64,000 nucleotides of DNA from Vicia villosa. Lineage: Eukaryota > Streptophyta > Magnoliopsida > Fabales > Fabaceae. Below, piece by piece: positions 19,197-28,685 of this stretch. A program made the translations under genes and the position numbers. Positions within the stretch are counted from its first letter, which is position 1, and each line of letters opens with the position of its first letter. The DNA lies in the NCBI RefSeq assembly GCF_029867415.1, contig NW_026706269.1:124001-188000 (forward strand), in the 5' to 3' direction. Under the pieces are notes generated by a model, which worked only from the letters and a program-made list of their open reading frames with translations, was not told the DNA's origin and did no database searches.

Positions 19197-20405
19197 TGTT
19201 AGAACAAGATTTGTTCTGATCAATTATCTTAGTTTTGATGATAACAATAATATGAATTTTGCTTAAGATAACATGGTACTCTAATCCAATGCAATTTCCC
19301 TTTCAGGAAATATATATATAGAGTACGCATAATTCAGCGCTCAGAAGCTTTGTCTCAAGGGTTCAGCATGCAACATCAGAACATGATCTGGCAAGACATC
19401 AGAAGATGGTCGAAGCAGTATCAGAACATGGGTCTATGAAAGCATCAGAAGAACATGAGATCAGAAGCACTGAAGCTCAGAAGATGGTATCACGCTCAGA
19501 AGCACTTAAAGGTCAGAAGATCAGAAGATGCTATGCACCAAGCTGTTTGACTCTGATGATATTCAAACGTTGTATTCACAAACATCAGATCAGAAGGAAG
19601 TACAGGTGGCAAGCTACGCTGACTGACAAAAGGAACGTTAAAAGCTATTAAAGGCTACGTCAGTAGACACAGCGTGAACAAGGCTCGAGGTAGTTGACAA
19701 AAGCGTATAACATTAAATGCGATGCTGTACGGAACACGCAAAGCATTAAATGCATTCAACGGCCATCTTCTCAACGCCTATAAATATGAAGTTCTGATGA
19801 GAAGCAAGGTTAACGATACTGAACAATACAATTCAAATTAACTTGCTGAAACTCTGTTCAAATCAAAAGCTCAGAATCTTCATCTTCATCAAAGCTCACT
19901 ACATTGCTTTTGTAATATTTTAGTGAGATTAAGCTTAAACGTTAAGAGAAATATCACAGTTGTGATTATCGCTTTTAAGAAGCATTTGTAAACTCTTAGA
20001 ATTGATTACATTAAGTTGTAAGGAACTAGAGTGATCGTGTTGATCAGAATACTCTAGGAAGTCTTAGGAGTGAACTAAGCAGATTGTAACTAGAGTGATC
20101 GTGTTGATCAGTAGACTCTAGAAAAGTCTTAGAGGGTATCTAAGCAGTTGTTCCTGGAGTGATCAGTGTGTGATCAGAAGACTCTGGAAGACTTAGTTGC
20201 GGACTAAGTGGAAAACCATTGTAATCCGTGCGATTAGTGGATTAAATCCTCAGTTGAGGTAAATCATCTCTGCGGGGGTGGACTGGAGTAGTTTAGTTAA
20301 CAACGAACCAGGATAAAAATAACTGTGCAATTTATTTTTATCTGTCAAGTTTTTAAAGATACACTTATTCAAACCCCCCCTTTCTAAGTGTTTTTCTATC
20401 CTTCA
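19197..20405 (+). repeat. 3' LTR of Sire-B
   Basis: It has the same length and ends as the 5' LTR. The single difference is C at 19763 versus T at 11689. It is followed by the target duplication GACTT. Confidence 0.97.
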
Positions 20406-20410
20406 GACTT
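20406..20410 (+). repeat. Right target-site duplication GACTT of Sire-B
   Basis: It matches 11118..11122 exactly and directly follows the 3' LTR end TATCCTTCA. Confidence 0.95.
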
Positions 20411-20801
20411 GAGCATTTCCCTCATGGGTCATTTTCAATGACTCATATATATCATGGGCAGTTTCCCTGTTAGATATCTTCTCATACTCAGCATGAGAGA
20501 TAGCATTCAGCAAAACAGTCCTACATTTATGATGATTCTTGAAATCTTTCTTTTGATCATCAGTCATTTCGCTTCTCGTGAGCCTTACACCAGTAGCTTT
20601 AACAGGATGTTTGTAACCATCCAACAGAAGATCCCATAGATCAGCCTCCAGACCAAGAAAGTAACTTTCCAGTTTATCTTTCCAGTATTCAAAGTTTTCA
20701 CCATCAAATACTGGTGGTCTAGTATAACCATTGTTACCATTGTATTGCTCAGTAGAGCCAGATGTAGATGCAGCTGGATTTGTTGGAACTTCACCAGCCA
20801 T
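20406..20801 (-). pseudogene. Sire-A gag, N-terminal 132 codons
   Basis: It starts ATG at 20801, 87 bp after the 5' LTR, and encodes the FDGENFEYWKDKLESYF opening and the first part of the capsid region. It ends at ...HEGNAQV where Sire-B is inserted. The next codons (KETKALALIQKYE) resume at 11117. The only damage to this half is the insertion itself. Confidence 0.93.
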
Positions 20802-20869
20802 CTTTTACTGAAGCGTTTTTCTCTTCCTGAATCTTTTCTAAACACAGTTAAGTGCTTGCACCTTAGAAC

Positions 20870-20886
20870 CGGCGCTCTGATGCCAA
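20870..20886 (-). other. Primer-binding site of Sire-A
   Basis: On the minus strand TTGGCATCAGAGCGCCGG follows the 5' LTR end. It resembles the complement of initiator methionine tRNA with one mismatch. Confidence 0.8.
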
Positions 20887-20887
20887 T

Positions 20888-22106
20888 TGAAGGATAGAAA
20901 AACACTTAGAAAGGGGGGGTTTGAATAAGTGTAGTCTAAAAACTTGAACGATAAAAACAATATGCACAGTTATTTTTATCCTGGTTCGTTGTTAACTAAA
21001 CTACTCCAGTCCACCCCCACGGAGTGATTTACCTCACCTGGGGATTTAATCCACTAATCGCAACAGATTACAATGGTTTTCCACTTAGTCCGCGACTAAG
21101 TCTTCTAGAGTATCCTGATCACAACCTGATCACTCCAGGAAAAAATGCTTAGACACAAGCTAAGACTTTCTTAGAGTATCCTGACCACCACGTGATCACT
21201 CTAATTACAACTGCTTAGACACAAGCTAAGACTTCCTAGAGTATCCTGATCAACACTTGATCACTCTAGTTACTTACAAATTAATGTAATCAATTCTAAG
21301 AGTATTACAAATGCTTCTGAAAAGCTATAATCACAACAATGATATTTCTCTTAACGTTTAAGCTTAATCTCACTAATATATTACAACAGCAATGTAGTGA
21401 GCTTTGATGAAGATGAAGTTTCTGAGCTTTGAATTTGAACAGCGTTTCAGCAAGTTAATATTCACAGAATTTGGTTCAGAGTTGTTAACCTTGCTTCTCA
21501 TCAGAACTTCATATTTATAGGCGCTTGAGAAGATGACCGTTGGGCGCATTTAATGCTTTGCGTATTCCGTACAACATTGCATTTAATGTTTCACGCTTTT
21601 GTCAACTACCTCGAGCCTTGTTCACGCTGTGTCTACTGACGTTGCCTTTAATAGCTTCCAACGTTCCTTTTGTCAGTCAGCGTAGCCTGCCACCTGTACT
21701 TTCTTCTGATCTGATGTTTGTGAATATAATATTTGAATATCATCAGAGTCAAACAGCTTGGTGCATAGCATCTTCTTGTCTTCTGACCTTGAAGTGCTTC
21801 TGAGCGTGATACCATGAGAACTTCAGTGCTTCTGCTTCTGATCTCAAGTTCTTCTGATGCTTTCATAGACCCATGTTCTGATTCTGCCTTGACCATCTTC
21901 TGATGTCTTGCCAGACCATGTTCTGATGTTGCATGCTGAACCTTTTGAGACAAAGCTTCTGAGCGCTGATTTGTGCATACTCTTTATATATATTTCCTGA
22001 AATGGAAATTGCAATGTATTAGAGTACCACATTATCTCACACAAAATTCATATCCTTGTTATCATCAAAACTAAGAATATTGATCAGAACAAATCTTGTT
22101 CTAACA
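20888..22106 (-). repeat. 5' LTR of Sire-A (1219 bp)
   Basis: On the minus strand it begins TGTTAGAACAAG (at 22106) and ends CTATCCTTCA (at 20888). It is the same family as the Sire-B LTR but differs by many substitutions and indels. It keeps the TATA region (CTATAAATATGAAG near 21507..21520) and the hairpin array. The flank is CATAC (22107..22111); the partner duplication is outside the window. Confidence 0.93.
21082..21269 (-). repeat. Hairpin array in Sire-A LTR, homologous to that of Sire-B
   Basis: Long stems are at 21236..21269, 21171..21204 and 21105..21138; short stems at 21214..21230, 21148..21164 and about 21082..21101. The middle long stem reads TTAGAGT with ACTCTAA where the others read CTAGAGT with ACTCTAG, a compensatory C-G to T-A change. 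The short stems CTTAG/CTAAG are kept while loops differ from Sire-B. Confidence 0.8.
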
Positions 22107-23718
22107 CATACACGTTCCTGAATTCAAGAATTTAAGGTAACAATCGTAAACACTTAGCTTAGGATCTTTGCGTTTGCGTGTTTGTATGTTGTTTTTTGGT
22201 CTGAATCATTGACTGCATGTAAGATTTGACGAATCTGGGTTGCGATTAGGGTAGAGTTCATAGATTTCTAGGTTAGGGTTCTTGGTTCTAAGGGTTTCTG
22301 GGTCTAAGATGATGAATGTTTGAAGGTTCCGGTTGAATATCAACCGGAAACCTGGGTTTGACGGTGGTTTTCTAGGGATACATGGTGGCCGACGGTGGTT
22401 TTTCTGGGGATCTATGGTGGCCGACGGTGGTTTTTTTGGTTTCTGGGTAAACGCCTGAAGAGAGATGAGAGAAACAAACGAAGAGAGAGAGAGAGATAGA
22501 AAAGGAAAGAAAAAATGAGCCCTTGGCTCAGAAGTGAGCTTATATAGACGAAGGGTGTGGCCTGGATGGGAGACGCGTGGCCAAGCTATGGCCGCTCGTT
22601 GGCATATCTGGACATGATCCAGTGTGCTTCCCTTCCCTGTGCACCCTCACCTTAGGCTGTACGTAGGCCACTGGATCTAGATCTACGGCGTAGACCTCCC
22701 TATCCCACTATAGACTGTGTACTCTCGTCACACCCAATCATACGGGTTGAAGGCCTTGGTGGGCCTGGCCCTTTTGAATATCCACACCCTCCAAATTACT
22801 ATCCCATGACAAAATACATCCCCCTATACAAAATATTTAAAATAATATTTGATTAATTAATTTTGTAAAATGTTAATTGTTTAATTGTTCGATTTTTTTG
22901 ATAATTCAATCTAATTTTCTCCCCGAACCGACTATACCTATTAGTCGCATTAGGCGAGAAATAATTTTGATCAATTTAATTTATTTGTTAATAATAATTT
23001 AATTAATTCTGATTTAATTCTTTTCTCGACCCGACTAAATCTATTAGTCGCATTAGACGAGAGATAAAAAATATATAAAACTTAAAATATATATTATTTA
23101 CTGCCCGCGACGATCGAATCTATCGATCAGAGTAACCAGCAATACCTCGTAATCCGTTAGCTATAATGATTAAATCTATTGATCATTGCATCTAACGGTG
23201 ACATATCAAACCAGGGTTGTACGCCCAAAATCTAAAACATTCAAGACACACTAAACCACGACACTACGGATTTTCATCCTTTTCAATCAGATAATTCAGA
23301 ATGCCTTTCAAATCACAATTTCAAAAACTACGATAGGCCACTCAAAAGGCCTTCAAACCATATCATATCAAATTCAAAGGCGTACAACCCTGTGCCCGAA
23401 CTACGTTGACTCTGATTCTCCATAAGGAGATACATAGGCACTTGGATAACTAAGGCGAGTCCCCCTCCCTAAAATCTCAATTCACTTAAAATCTCAATTT
23501 TGCCCTTTTCACTTCTTTAGCTATTATCCTAAATATTTTAGCCATAAGCCTTTACCTTAGATACAAACCTTAGGAAAGGGTTGAGGGTGCCTAACACCTT
23601 CCCTCGACCTGATTATAATAACTTACCCCGAATCTCTTAACTGTGTAGGGTTTCCTATTCGCCCTTCAGAATAGGTGGCGACTCTAAAAAGTCATTAATT
23701 TTAGGGCAGGTTGCTACA
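22107..23718 (+). repeat. 3' part of an Ogre/Tat-like LTR
   Basis: It contains elements I associate with Ogre/Tat LTRs: the GATACATAGGCACTTGG block, GGGTGCCTAACACCTTCCCTC and GGTGGCGACTC near the end, which is at ...GGTTGCTACA. Its left part is cut by Sire-A, so the missing portion should lie left of the window. A GA-rich run occurs near 22480, and GAGCTTATATAG near 22550 is TATA-like. No ORF of note. Confidence 0.6.
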
Positions 23719-23850
23719 GATGCTTTGGACAGAGCTATCATTGAGCAGAGCGGTCCATAGGCGGTTGCCATTGTGGAGAGGATGGTCAGTGACGCGGCCG
23801 GTGCGGTGACGTATAGGAGGTAGTTGAGGACTCATGGAGTTAGGGTTAGG
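23719..23850 (+). pseudogene. C-terminal remnant resembling a plant mobile domain protein
   Basis: The frame starting at 23719 reads DALDRAIIEQSGP, stop, AVAIVERMVSDAAGAVTYRR, stop, LRTHGVRVRHTQ, stop. The ending resembles C-termini of transposon-linked plant mobile domain proteins as I remember them; this is a weak assignment. Both internal stops are TAG where CAG is the plausible ancestor. The upstream part is replaced by the Ogre-like LTR. Confidence 0.4.
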
Positions 23851-24087
23851 CATACTCAGTAGCAGTTTCCTATTTATATTTTATTCTTGACTTTTTTGTA
23901 TTCGGGTTGTATTATATTGATACTTAGCACTTACTCGTACAACTATTTTCGTATTTATAATATTGTTATTTTATTCATATTTACGTGTTATATTTTATTC
24001 GTATTTATTCGATTCTATTTTGTCGATTAATATAAAATATGTGATTAATCATTGATTTGAAAAAAAAAGAAAAACTCAGAGCATATT

Positions 24088-24226
24088 TTGGAGATGCATC
24101 TCCGAAATAATGAAAAATGTGAAAATGGGTGTTTTCAGAGATGTATTTCTGAAAACACTTCGGAGATGCATCTCTGAATTCTGAGAAAATAGGAAAAAAA
24201 GTGACTTCGGAGATGCTTCTCCGAAG
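24088..24226. repeat. Four palindromic TTCGGAGATGCATCTCCGAA-type sites
   Basis: Sites lie at 24088..24106, 24132..24155, 24159..24178 and 24205..24226. The first and last are near-perfect inverted repeats around GGAGATGCATCTCC or a one-base variant. Nothing else is recognised here. Confidence 0.85.
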
Positions 24227-24302
24227 TCAGGGGTATTATGGAGTTTCCAGCTGGGGTTCTCACTGTAGGGGGTGGATAAAGAAATTACCAAAATTAACTA
24301 TG

Positions 24303-24958
24303 CACTCTTGAATGATTGGGGATTAACTACCCCTGTACCCCCGCTCCTAAAAACAAGATAATTTAACTTGCCACCCCCTCAAATAGGGCATTTTTACCAA
24401 ATTATCTCCGTAAAATACCAGATTTTTTGAAATTTCTGATATCGTATCGGAAATTTCATATAAATACCAAAATTTTTGTTGATTTTACCAATTTTACCGT
24501 GCCTGATGCTTCATACCGGAAAATTAAAATTTCCGGTACCGAATTTTTCAAATTTACGGTATGTGGAGATGTTAAAATTGATACCGAAAATTTGAAATTT
24601 TTGATACATGAAAAATTAAAAACATCATGGGAATAGTGTATAAGAGTGCACATCACCACCACATGTATGCAAATTTTTGGTTGATGTATAAAATTTTCCG
24701 GTATAAGAGTGCACATCACCAATATTACCGAAAATTTGAAATTTCCGGTATATGAAAAATACCGGAAATTTGAAATTTCCGGTAATATTGGGACTTAATT
24801 TTTTAAATTGCACAGGAAATTTTGAAAATTCCGGTAAATGGATACCGGAATTTTGTAAAAAAATAAATAATTTCCGGTATCGACCAAAAAGAGGTACCAG
24901 ACATTTGATATGTGGTACCGAAAATTTACTTTTTGATGATTTTAGCAACAGTAATTAG
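24303..24958. repeat. AT-rich stretch with repeated ACCGGAAATTT palindromes
   Basis: Near-perfect palindromes occur at 24514..24538, 24726..24750 and 24760..24784 (arms TACCGGAAATTT and AAATTTCCGGTA). Half-sites are scattered through 24420..24920. A direct repeat TATAAGAGTGCACATCACCA occurs at about 24638 and 24702. Short open frames here are not credible genes. Confidence 0.8.
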
Positions 24959-24959
24959 A

Positions 24960-25161
24960 GGGTGTTATATTAGTGGTATCAAAGCATGGTCAGTCAGTTG
25001 GCCAAGCTATTAATATGTTTATTTTCCATTTGTATTCAATTTGTGTTTATGACACAACCGGTACTATTTGTCTGACGTGGCTTATCGGTTGGTTGGATAT
25101 GTTAGGACGATAGTTGCAGGAAGGAATATTGATTCTATTGCCGAGGAGTCGACGATGTTGG
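24960..25161 (+). mobile_element. Start of a Tekay-type element cut by Sire-C
   Basis: GGGTGTTATA (24960..24969) looks like a Tekay LTR end. TGGTATCAAAGC (24974..24985) looks like an iMet primer-binding site with one mismatch. Codons VAGRNIDSIAEESTML near 25109..25156 resemble a Tekay gag opening. Sire-C then begins at 25162. Little LTR is recognisable to the left. Confidence 0.45.
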
Positions 25162-26462
25162 TGTAAGTATCATATATGCCTAAGAGGGGGGTGAATTAGG
25201 TACTTTATAATTTTTCAAAAATAATCGGTTTTATGAGAATGTCTTTACTAACTTTTTGGTTAAGTGTTTAAAGGCTTTTGATGGTTTTTATCTTTTTCTT
25301 GGTAATGGTGATGAAAGCGGTAAAAGCGGAAAGATAAAGAACACAACGATATATACTGGTTCCCCTCATAATCCGAGAGTACTTCAGTCCCCTTTCAAAC
25401 ACGAAAGAGATTTCACTATAGTTAGAATGATTGTACAAGCCTATGCCTACTATCTAACCTATAGGGTGATCAAAGGTTCTTAACACCTTTAAGATCAATC
25501 AACACTAATGTGGATGAAGAACAATCCTCTTCAAACACAACACTTACTTCCAACAATCCTGGATAGTAAGGAAAAAGAATTCTTTTGAATTTATACAAGA
25601 GTTTGTGAAGATGAATAATATATCAATCTTGGATTGATCTTCCCTTTCAAGCAATTATCATTGATAGTATAGTGCTCAATGTTTATGATCCATGATATGA
25701 ATTTTTTCTGGACATGTATGGAACACTAATGCAGAAAAAATATCAATGTGAAAGTTTGAATATCAAAGAGCACTTGGTGTGAAATTTGAGAGAATAAAAG
25801 TGTATAATTGCAAAGTGAAAGAGGTAAATATGAAATATGAAAGTGAGGGTATATATAATGTCTTAACACCCCTAGGAATGAGTATGATTCAATGAACAAG
25901 TGCAATGTTTGAGTGAAATAAATTCTGATCCGTATGCACTAAAACACAATGAACAAGTGCTACTATTTTAGTCGCAACGGGTTACGAAAATGTCCGTAAC
26001 TGGTTACGCTATACCGTTGTAGACCAAAATTTGAAAAATGCGTTTTCGTAACCGGTTACACCAAGAACCGTAACCGGTTACGCTGGAAAGAAAAAGGATT
26101 CCAGAAGCAAAAGGGAGTGTGGCTGCGTGACCGTAACCGGTTACGCCTATAACCGTAAGCGGTTACACTGAAGGAAGACACAAAAAATTTGTTTCTTAAG
26201 ACTTCTAAAAATGCCAAGATTTTTTAGAGAAAGGACATAGTGACTTTATGCAATAATGTATGTATTTTGAGCACTATTTTATCAAGATAATAATATGTTT
26301 ATACCTTAACTCCAAAAGTCTTCAAAAGCTTGTTTAAGAAACTTGATGCTATATTGAGACTTGGATTGAATGCTCTTTGAATCTTTTTCTCATCCTTTCT
26401 TGATAGTTAGATATCCATGTTGTCTTCATCAAAACCTTTTGATTGAGAAGCTTGTTTCTACA
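25162..26462 (-). repeat. 3' LTR of Sire-C (1301 bp)
   Basis: On the plus strand it runs TGTAAGTATC to GTTTCTACA, so on the minus strand TGTAGAAAC to GATACTTACA. It holds six copies of a GTAACCGGTTAC-type palindrome (25973..26166). It matches 33637..34429 with about ten visible differences over roughly 790 bp. Confidence 0.92.
25973..26166. promoter_or_regulatory. Three palindrome pairs in U3 of Sire-C LTR
   Basis: Palindrome centres lie at 25979/26001, 26053/26075 and 26138/26160, so each pair has a 22-bp spacing. The consensus CGTAACCGGTTACG is perfect at 26069..26082 and 26132..26145, and near-perfect in the others. The AACCG/CGGTT core resembles MYB-type sites. Binding by a dimeric host factor is inferred. 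Confidence 0.75.
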
Positions 26463-26478
26463 TTCTCCCCCTTTTTGA
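26463..26478 (-). other. Polypurine tract of Sire-C
   Basis: On the minus strand AAAAAGGGGGAGAA lies directly before the TGTAGAAAC start of the 3' LTR. Confidence 0.88.
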
Positions 26479-26935
26479 TGATGACAACCAAGCTTTGAAT
26501 GTTGTTTTTGTTTGAACTTTGTTAAGTAATATGCAAGGCTCCCCCTATGTTGATGACTCCCCCTAAGTCCATGATTCTCTTGAAAATTTGGAGTGAGTCC
26601 ATTTGTCTTTTAACAAAGGCCTGCAAATTTTGAGCAAACAGCATACAGCATACAAGTTTCTTCTCCCCATTTGTTATTATCAAAAAGGATGGGAAAAAGA
26701 AAAGTAAAATATATACCAAATAGTAAACCATACACATATAAAGGATTACCAATACATAGATGATTACCATTAAACCGACGAAGCAATAGGTCTTTTAACA
26801 TTATAAGTAAACCAACTATTTTTGTCTAAAGAAGCAAAATACAACCAACATAGAAACAACATTAAACATAAAAGCATAGAAAGCTAAAGACTTAAACTAA
26901 GAACTAAGAAATAGCATAGATAAAGCAAATATAGA

Positions 26936-28081
26936 TCAAATATTTTGGTCATCATCAAGCATCTCCTCATCTCCTTCATCATCACTTTCTTCTTCTTTAT
27001 TATGGTTGGCATTGGAGAGAGCGGCAAGAATTTCATCACGATGATTGTCAAGGCGTGTGTTATAGCGAGCTTCCATTGCCACCATATAGTTGTAGAGGAA
27101 CTCATTAGTGTAACCTTCGGTTGGAGGTGGAGTTGGGTTTGAAGGTGGAATTGGATTTGTAGATGGAATTGGGTTAGTAGGTGGAGGTGTGGCTTCATCA
27201 AGGTGTTTGTAAAGGCCATCACTATCTCGGAAGATTCCCATATTCTTGTCACAAATGTTGGATGTTATCATATGTTTCCTACCCATAGGTTTGACCGGTT
27301 CTCTCCCGATACGCATGTTGCAAGTTTCCAAAATCTTTGAAATGAGTCGAGCATATGGAAGGCCAGATGTGAGTTTCCTTTGATAATCCATATGATAAAG
27401 AAAGACATATGCCCAATTTACCTTGATACGGTTTTTGATTGCGAACATCAGTTGCATCTCAGTGTCACCAATTTGAGATTGATTGGAACTTTTTGGAACA
27501 AGAACGTATGCAAGAAAATAGTGAAGCATACAGTCACTGACAGAAAGTTGTTTGCTTGGTAGGATTAATCTTTGGGATGAACTGTACTGAGCACGTCGAG
27601 CATAAAACTCTTCCTGGGTGATACGGGCTATACTGAAAAGATAATCCATTTTGGCATAATTTTCAAAAACCGGAGAATTTAGAGTAAAACCCGGTAAAAT
27701 TCTTTCACCAGCAGAAGGAACATCTAGAATGGTTCCTAATTCTTCTAATGTCAGTCTAAGTGTAGTGTCATGAACCTTAGATGTTAGGCTACAACCAGGT
27801 TCAATATGAAAATGAGCATAAAATTCTTTTTCTGCGTCCGGGTAAAATGGACCGGAATCAGGTATAAGGTCAGCAAGCCCCTGATATTGAAGAAGTTCGG
27901 GAAAATTAAAACTTGGAGGTTTAAAGGTTGAGAGATTACCACATTTTAGTTCAATAAGAGGACGCTGTCGGAACTTTGCGAGCAACCTTCGTTCTTTCAG
28001 TGAGAGATCTTTAGGAGCTGGAGGTTCCTCAGAGATTTCAACAACTTTTTCCTTTCCTCTAGCTCTCTTGGATGATGCCAT
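26936..28081 (-). CDS. Sire-C ORF3 (381 aa, intact)
   Basis: The ORF lies between pol and the 3' LTR. It starts with a short basic segment (MASSKRARGKEK), then a domain at about residues 40..270 that shares GPFYPDAEKEFYAHFHI and a VNWAYVFLYHMDY..PYARLISKIL pattern with Sire-B ORF3. A proline/threonine-rich linker (about 295..320) and an acidic tail follow. It resembles the family labelled putative plant transposon protein. No signal peptide or membrane helix is evident. It is uninterrupted although gag and pol of the same element carry many stops. Function unknown; a capsid, nuclear or silencing-related role cannot be separated from sequence alone. Confidence 0.82.
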   Translation of the reverse strand: MASSKRARGKEKVVEISEEPPAPKDLSLKERRLLAKFRQRPLIELKCGNLSTFKPPSFNFPELLQYQGLADLIPDSGPFYPDAEKEFYAHFHIEPGCSLTSKVHDTTLRLTLEELGTILDVPSAGERILPGFTLNSPVFENYAKMDYLFSIARITQEEFYARRAQYSSSQRLILPSKQLSVSDCMLHYFLAYVLVPKSSNQSQIGDTEMQLMFAIKNRIKVNWAYVFLYHMDYQRKLTSGLPYARLISKILETCNMRIGREPVKPMGRKHMITSNICDKNMGIFRDSDGLYKHLDEATPPPTNPIPSTNPIPPSNPTPPPTEGYTNEFLYNYMVAMEARYNTRLDNHRDEILAALSNANHNKEEESDDEGDEEMLDDDQNI

Positions 28082-28182
28082 GGATGAAGCTTTGAAAAGT
28101 TAGGGTTTAGAGATGGTATTTTTGGATTTGGGTGTGTTGGTACCAAATAAGTGATTTTGGAGGAAGTGCTTATTTGGATTTT

Positions 28183-28194
28183 GTAATATATAGG
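28183..28194 (-). promoter_or_regulatory. TATA box before Sire-C ORF3
   Basis: On the minus strand CCTATATATTAC lies about 100 bp before the ORF3 ATG (28081). Sire-B has a near-identical CTATATATT box before its ORF3. The paired palindromes lie about 200 to 320 bp further upstream. Confidence 0.5.
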
Positions 28195-28394
28195 AGATAC
28201 ATGATAGTGATTATTTAATGAGATTTTGTTGGTAAATGGAAGGATTTAAGTGGATGGTCAAGGATAAGAATGAGTTAAAAGAGGAATGAATGGAGGTAGG
28301 TGGATGCAATGAATCATTTGACCAAAATAAAAACAAAAGATATAGTACAAATAAAGCATTAAAAAAAAATAAAAAGAGACAGAACCTGAACAGT

Positions 28395-28513
28395 GTAACC
28401 GGTTACGTATAGGGGCGTAACCGGTTACACTCACGAAACAGAGACAAACAGAAAAGCTGGAAGGCGAAAACGCGAAATCGTAACCGGTTACGCCTATAAC
28501 CGTAACCGGTTAC
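28395..28513. promoter_or_regulatory. Two palindrome pairs upstream of Sire-C ORF3
   Basis: GTAACCGGTTAC copies are centred at 28400/28422 and 28485/28507, again 22 bp apart within each pair. They lie between pol and ORF3, upstream of the ORF3 TATA box, and share the motif with the LTR U3. Confidence 0.75.
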
Positions 28514-28685
28514 ACTGAGTGAAAATACAAAAAATATTTAAAGGAAAGTAGCCTAATCACAAACAAAAATATTTTAGCACATAAATCAAACCTAAAAAAA
28601 ATGTGAACTATTTAAAGTAGAAGAAAATGGATAGCATGCACCTTAAATGATGAACTTGACTTAAGGATGAGTTGTTTTTAGTTTG

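Larger units (their letters stand above)
11123..20405 (+). mobile_element. Sire-B: recently inserted, pol-deleted sirevirus with intact gag and ORF3
   Basis: The element has two 1209-bp LTRs (11123..12331 and 19197..20405) that differ at a single base (11689 T versus 19763 C), an iMet-like PBS, gag (641 codons), a short pol remnant, ORF3 (913 codons), repeated polypurine tracts and a 5-bp target duplication. Relative to Sire-A two pol blocks are missing: most of protease through the integrase core (about 1 kb) and RT plus RNase H (about 1.8 kb). It is therefore non-autonomous but recently mobile. Confidence 0.95.
5545..22106 (-). mobile_element. Sire-A: Ty1/copia sirevirus-type element, interrupted by Sire-B
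   Basis: Read on the minus strand: 5' LTR (22106..20888), tRNA-iMet-like PBS, gag split by Sire-B, pol (9703..6569), a leader-like spacer and the start of a third ORF that is cut by Tekay-1. The 3' LTR must lie left of Tekay-1, outside the window. A third ORF after pol, an iMet PBS and a large Gag are sirevirus traits. Removing Sire-B and one GACTT copy joins the two gag halves in frame. Confidence 0.9.
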
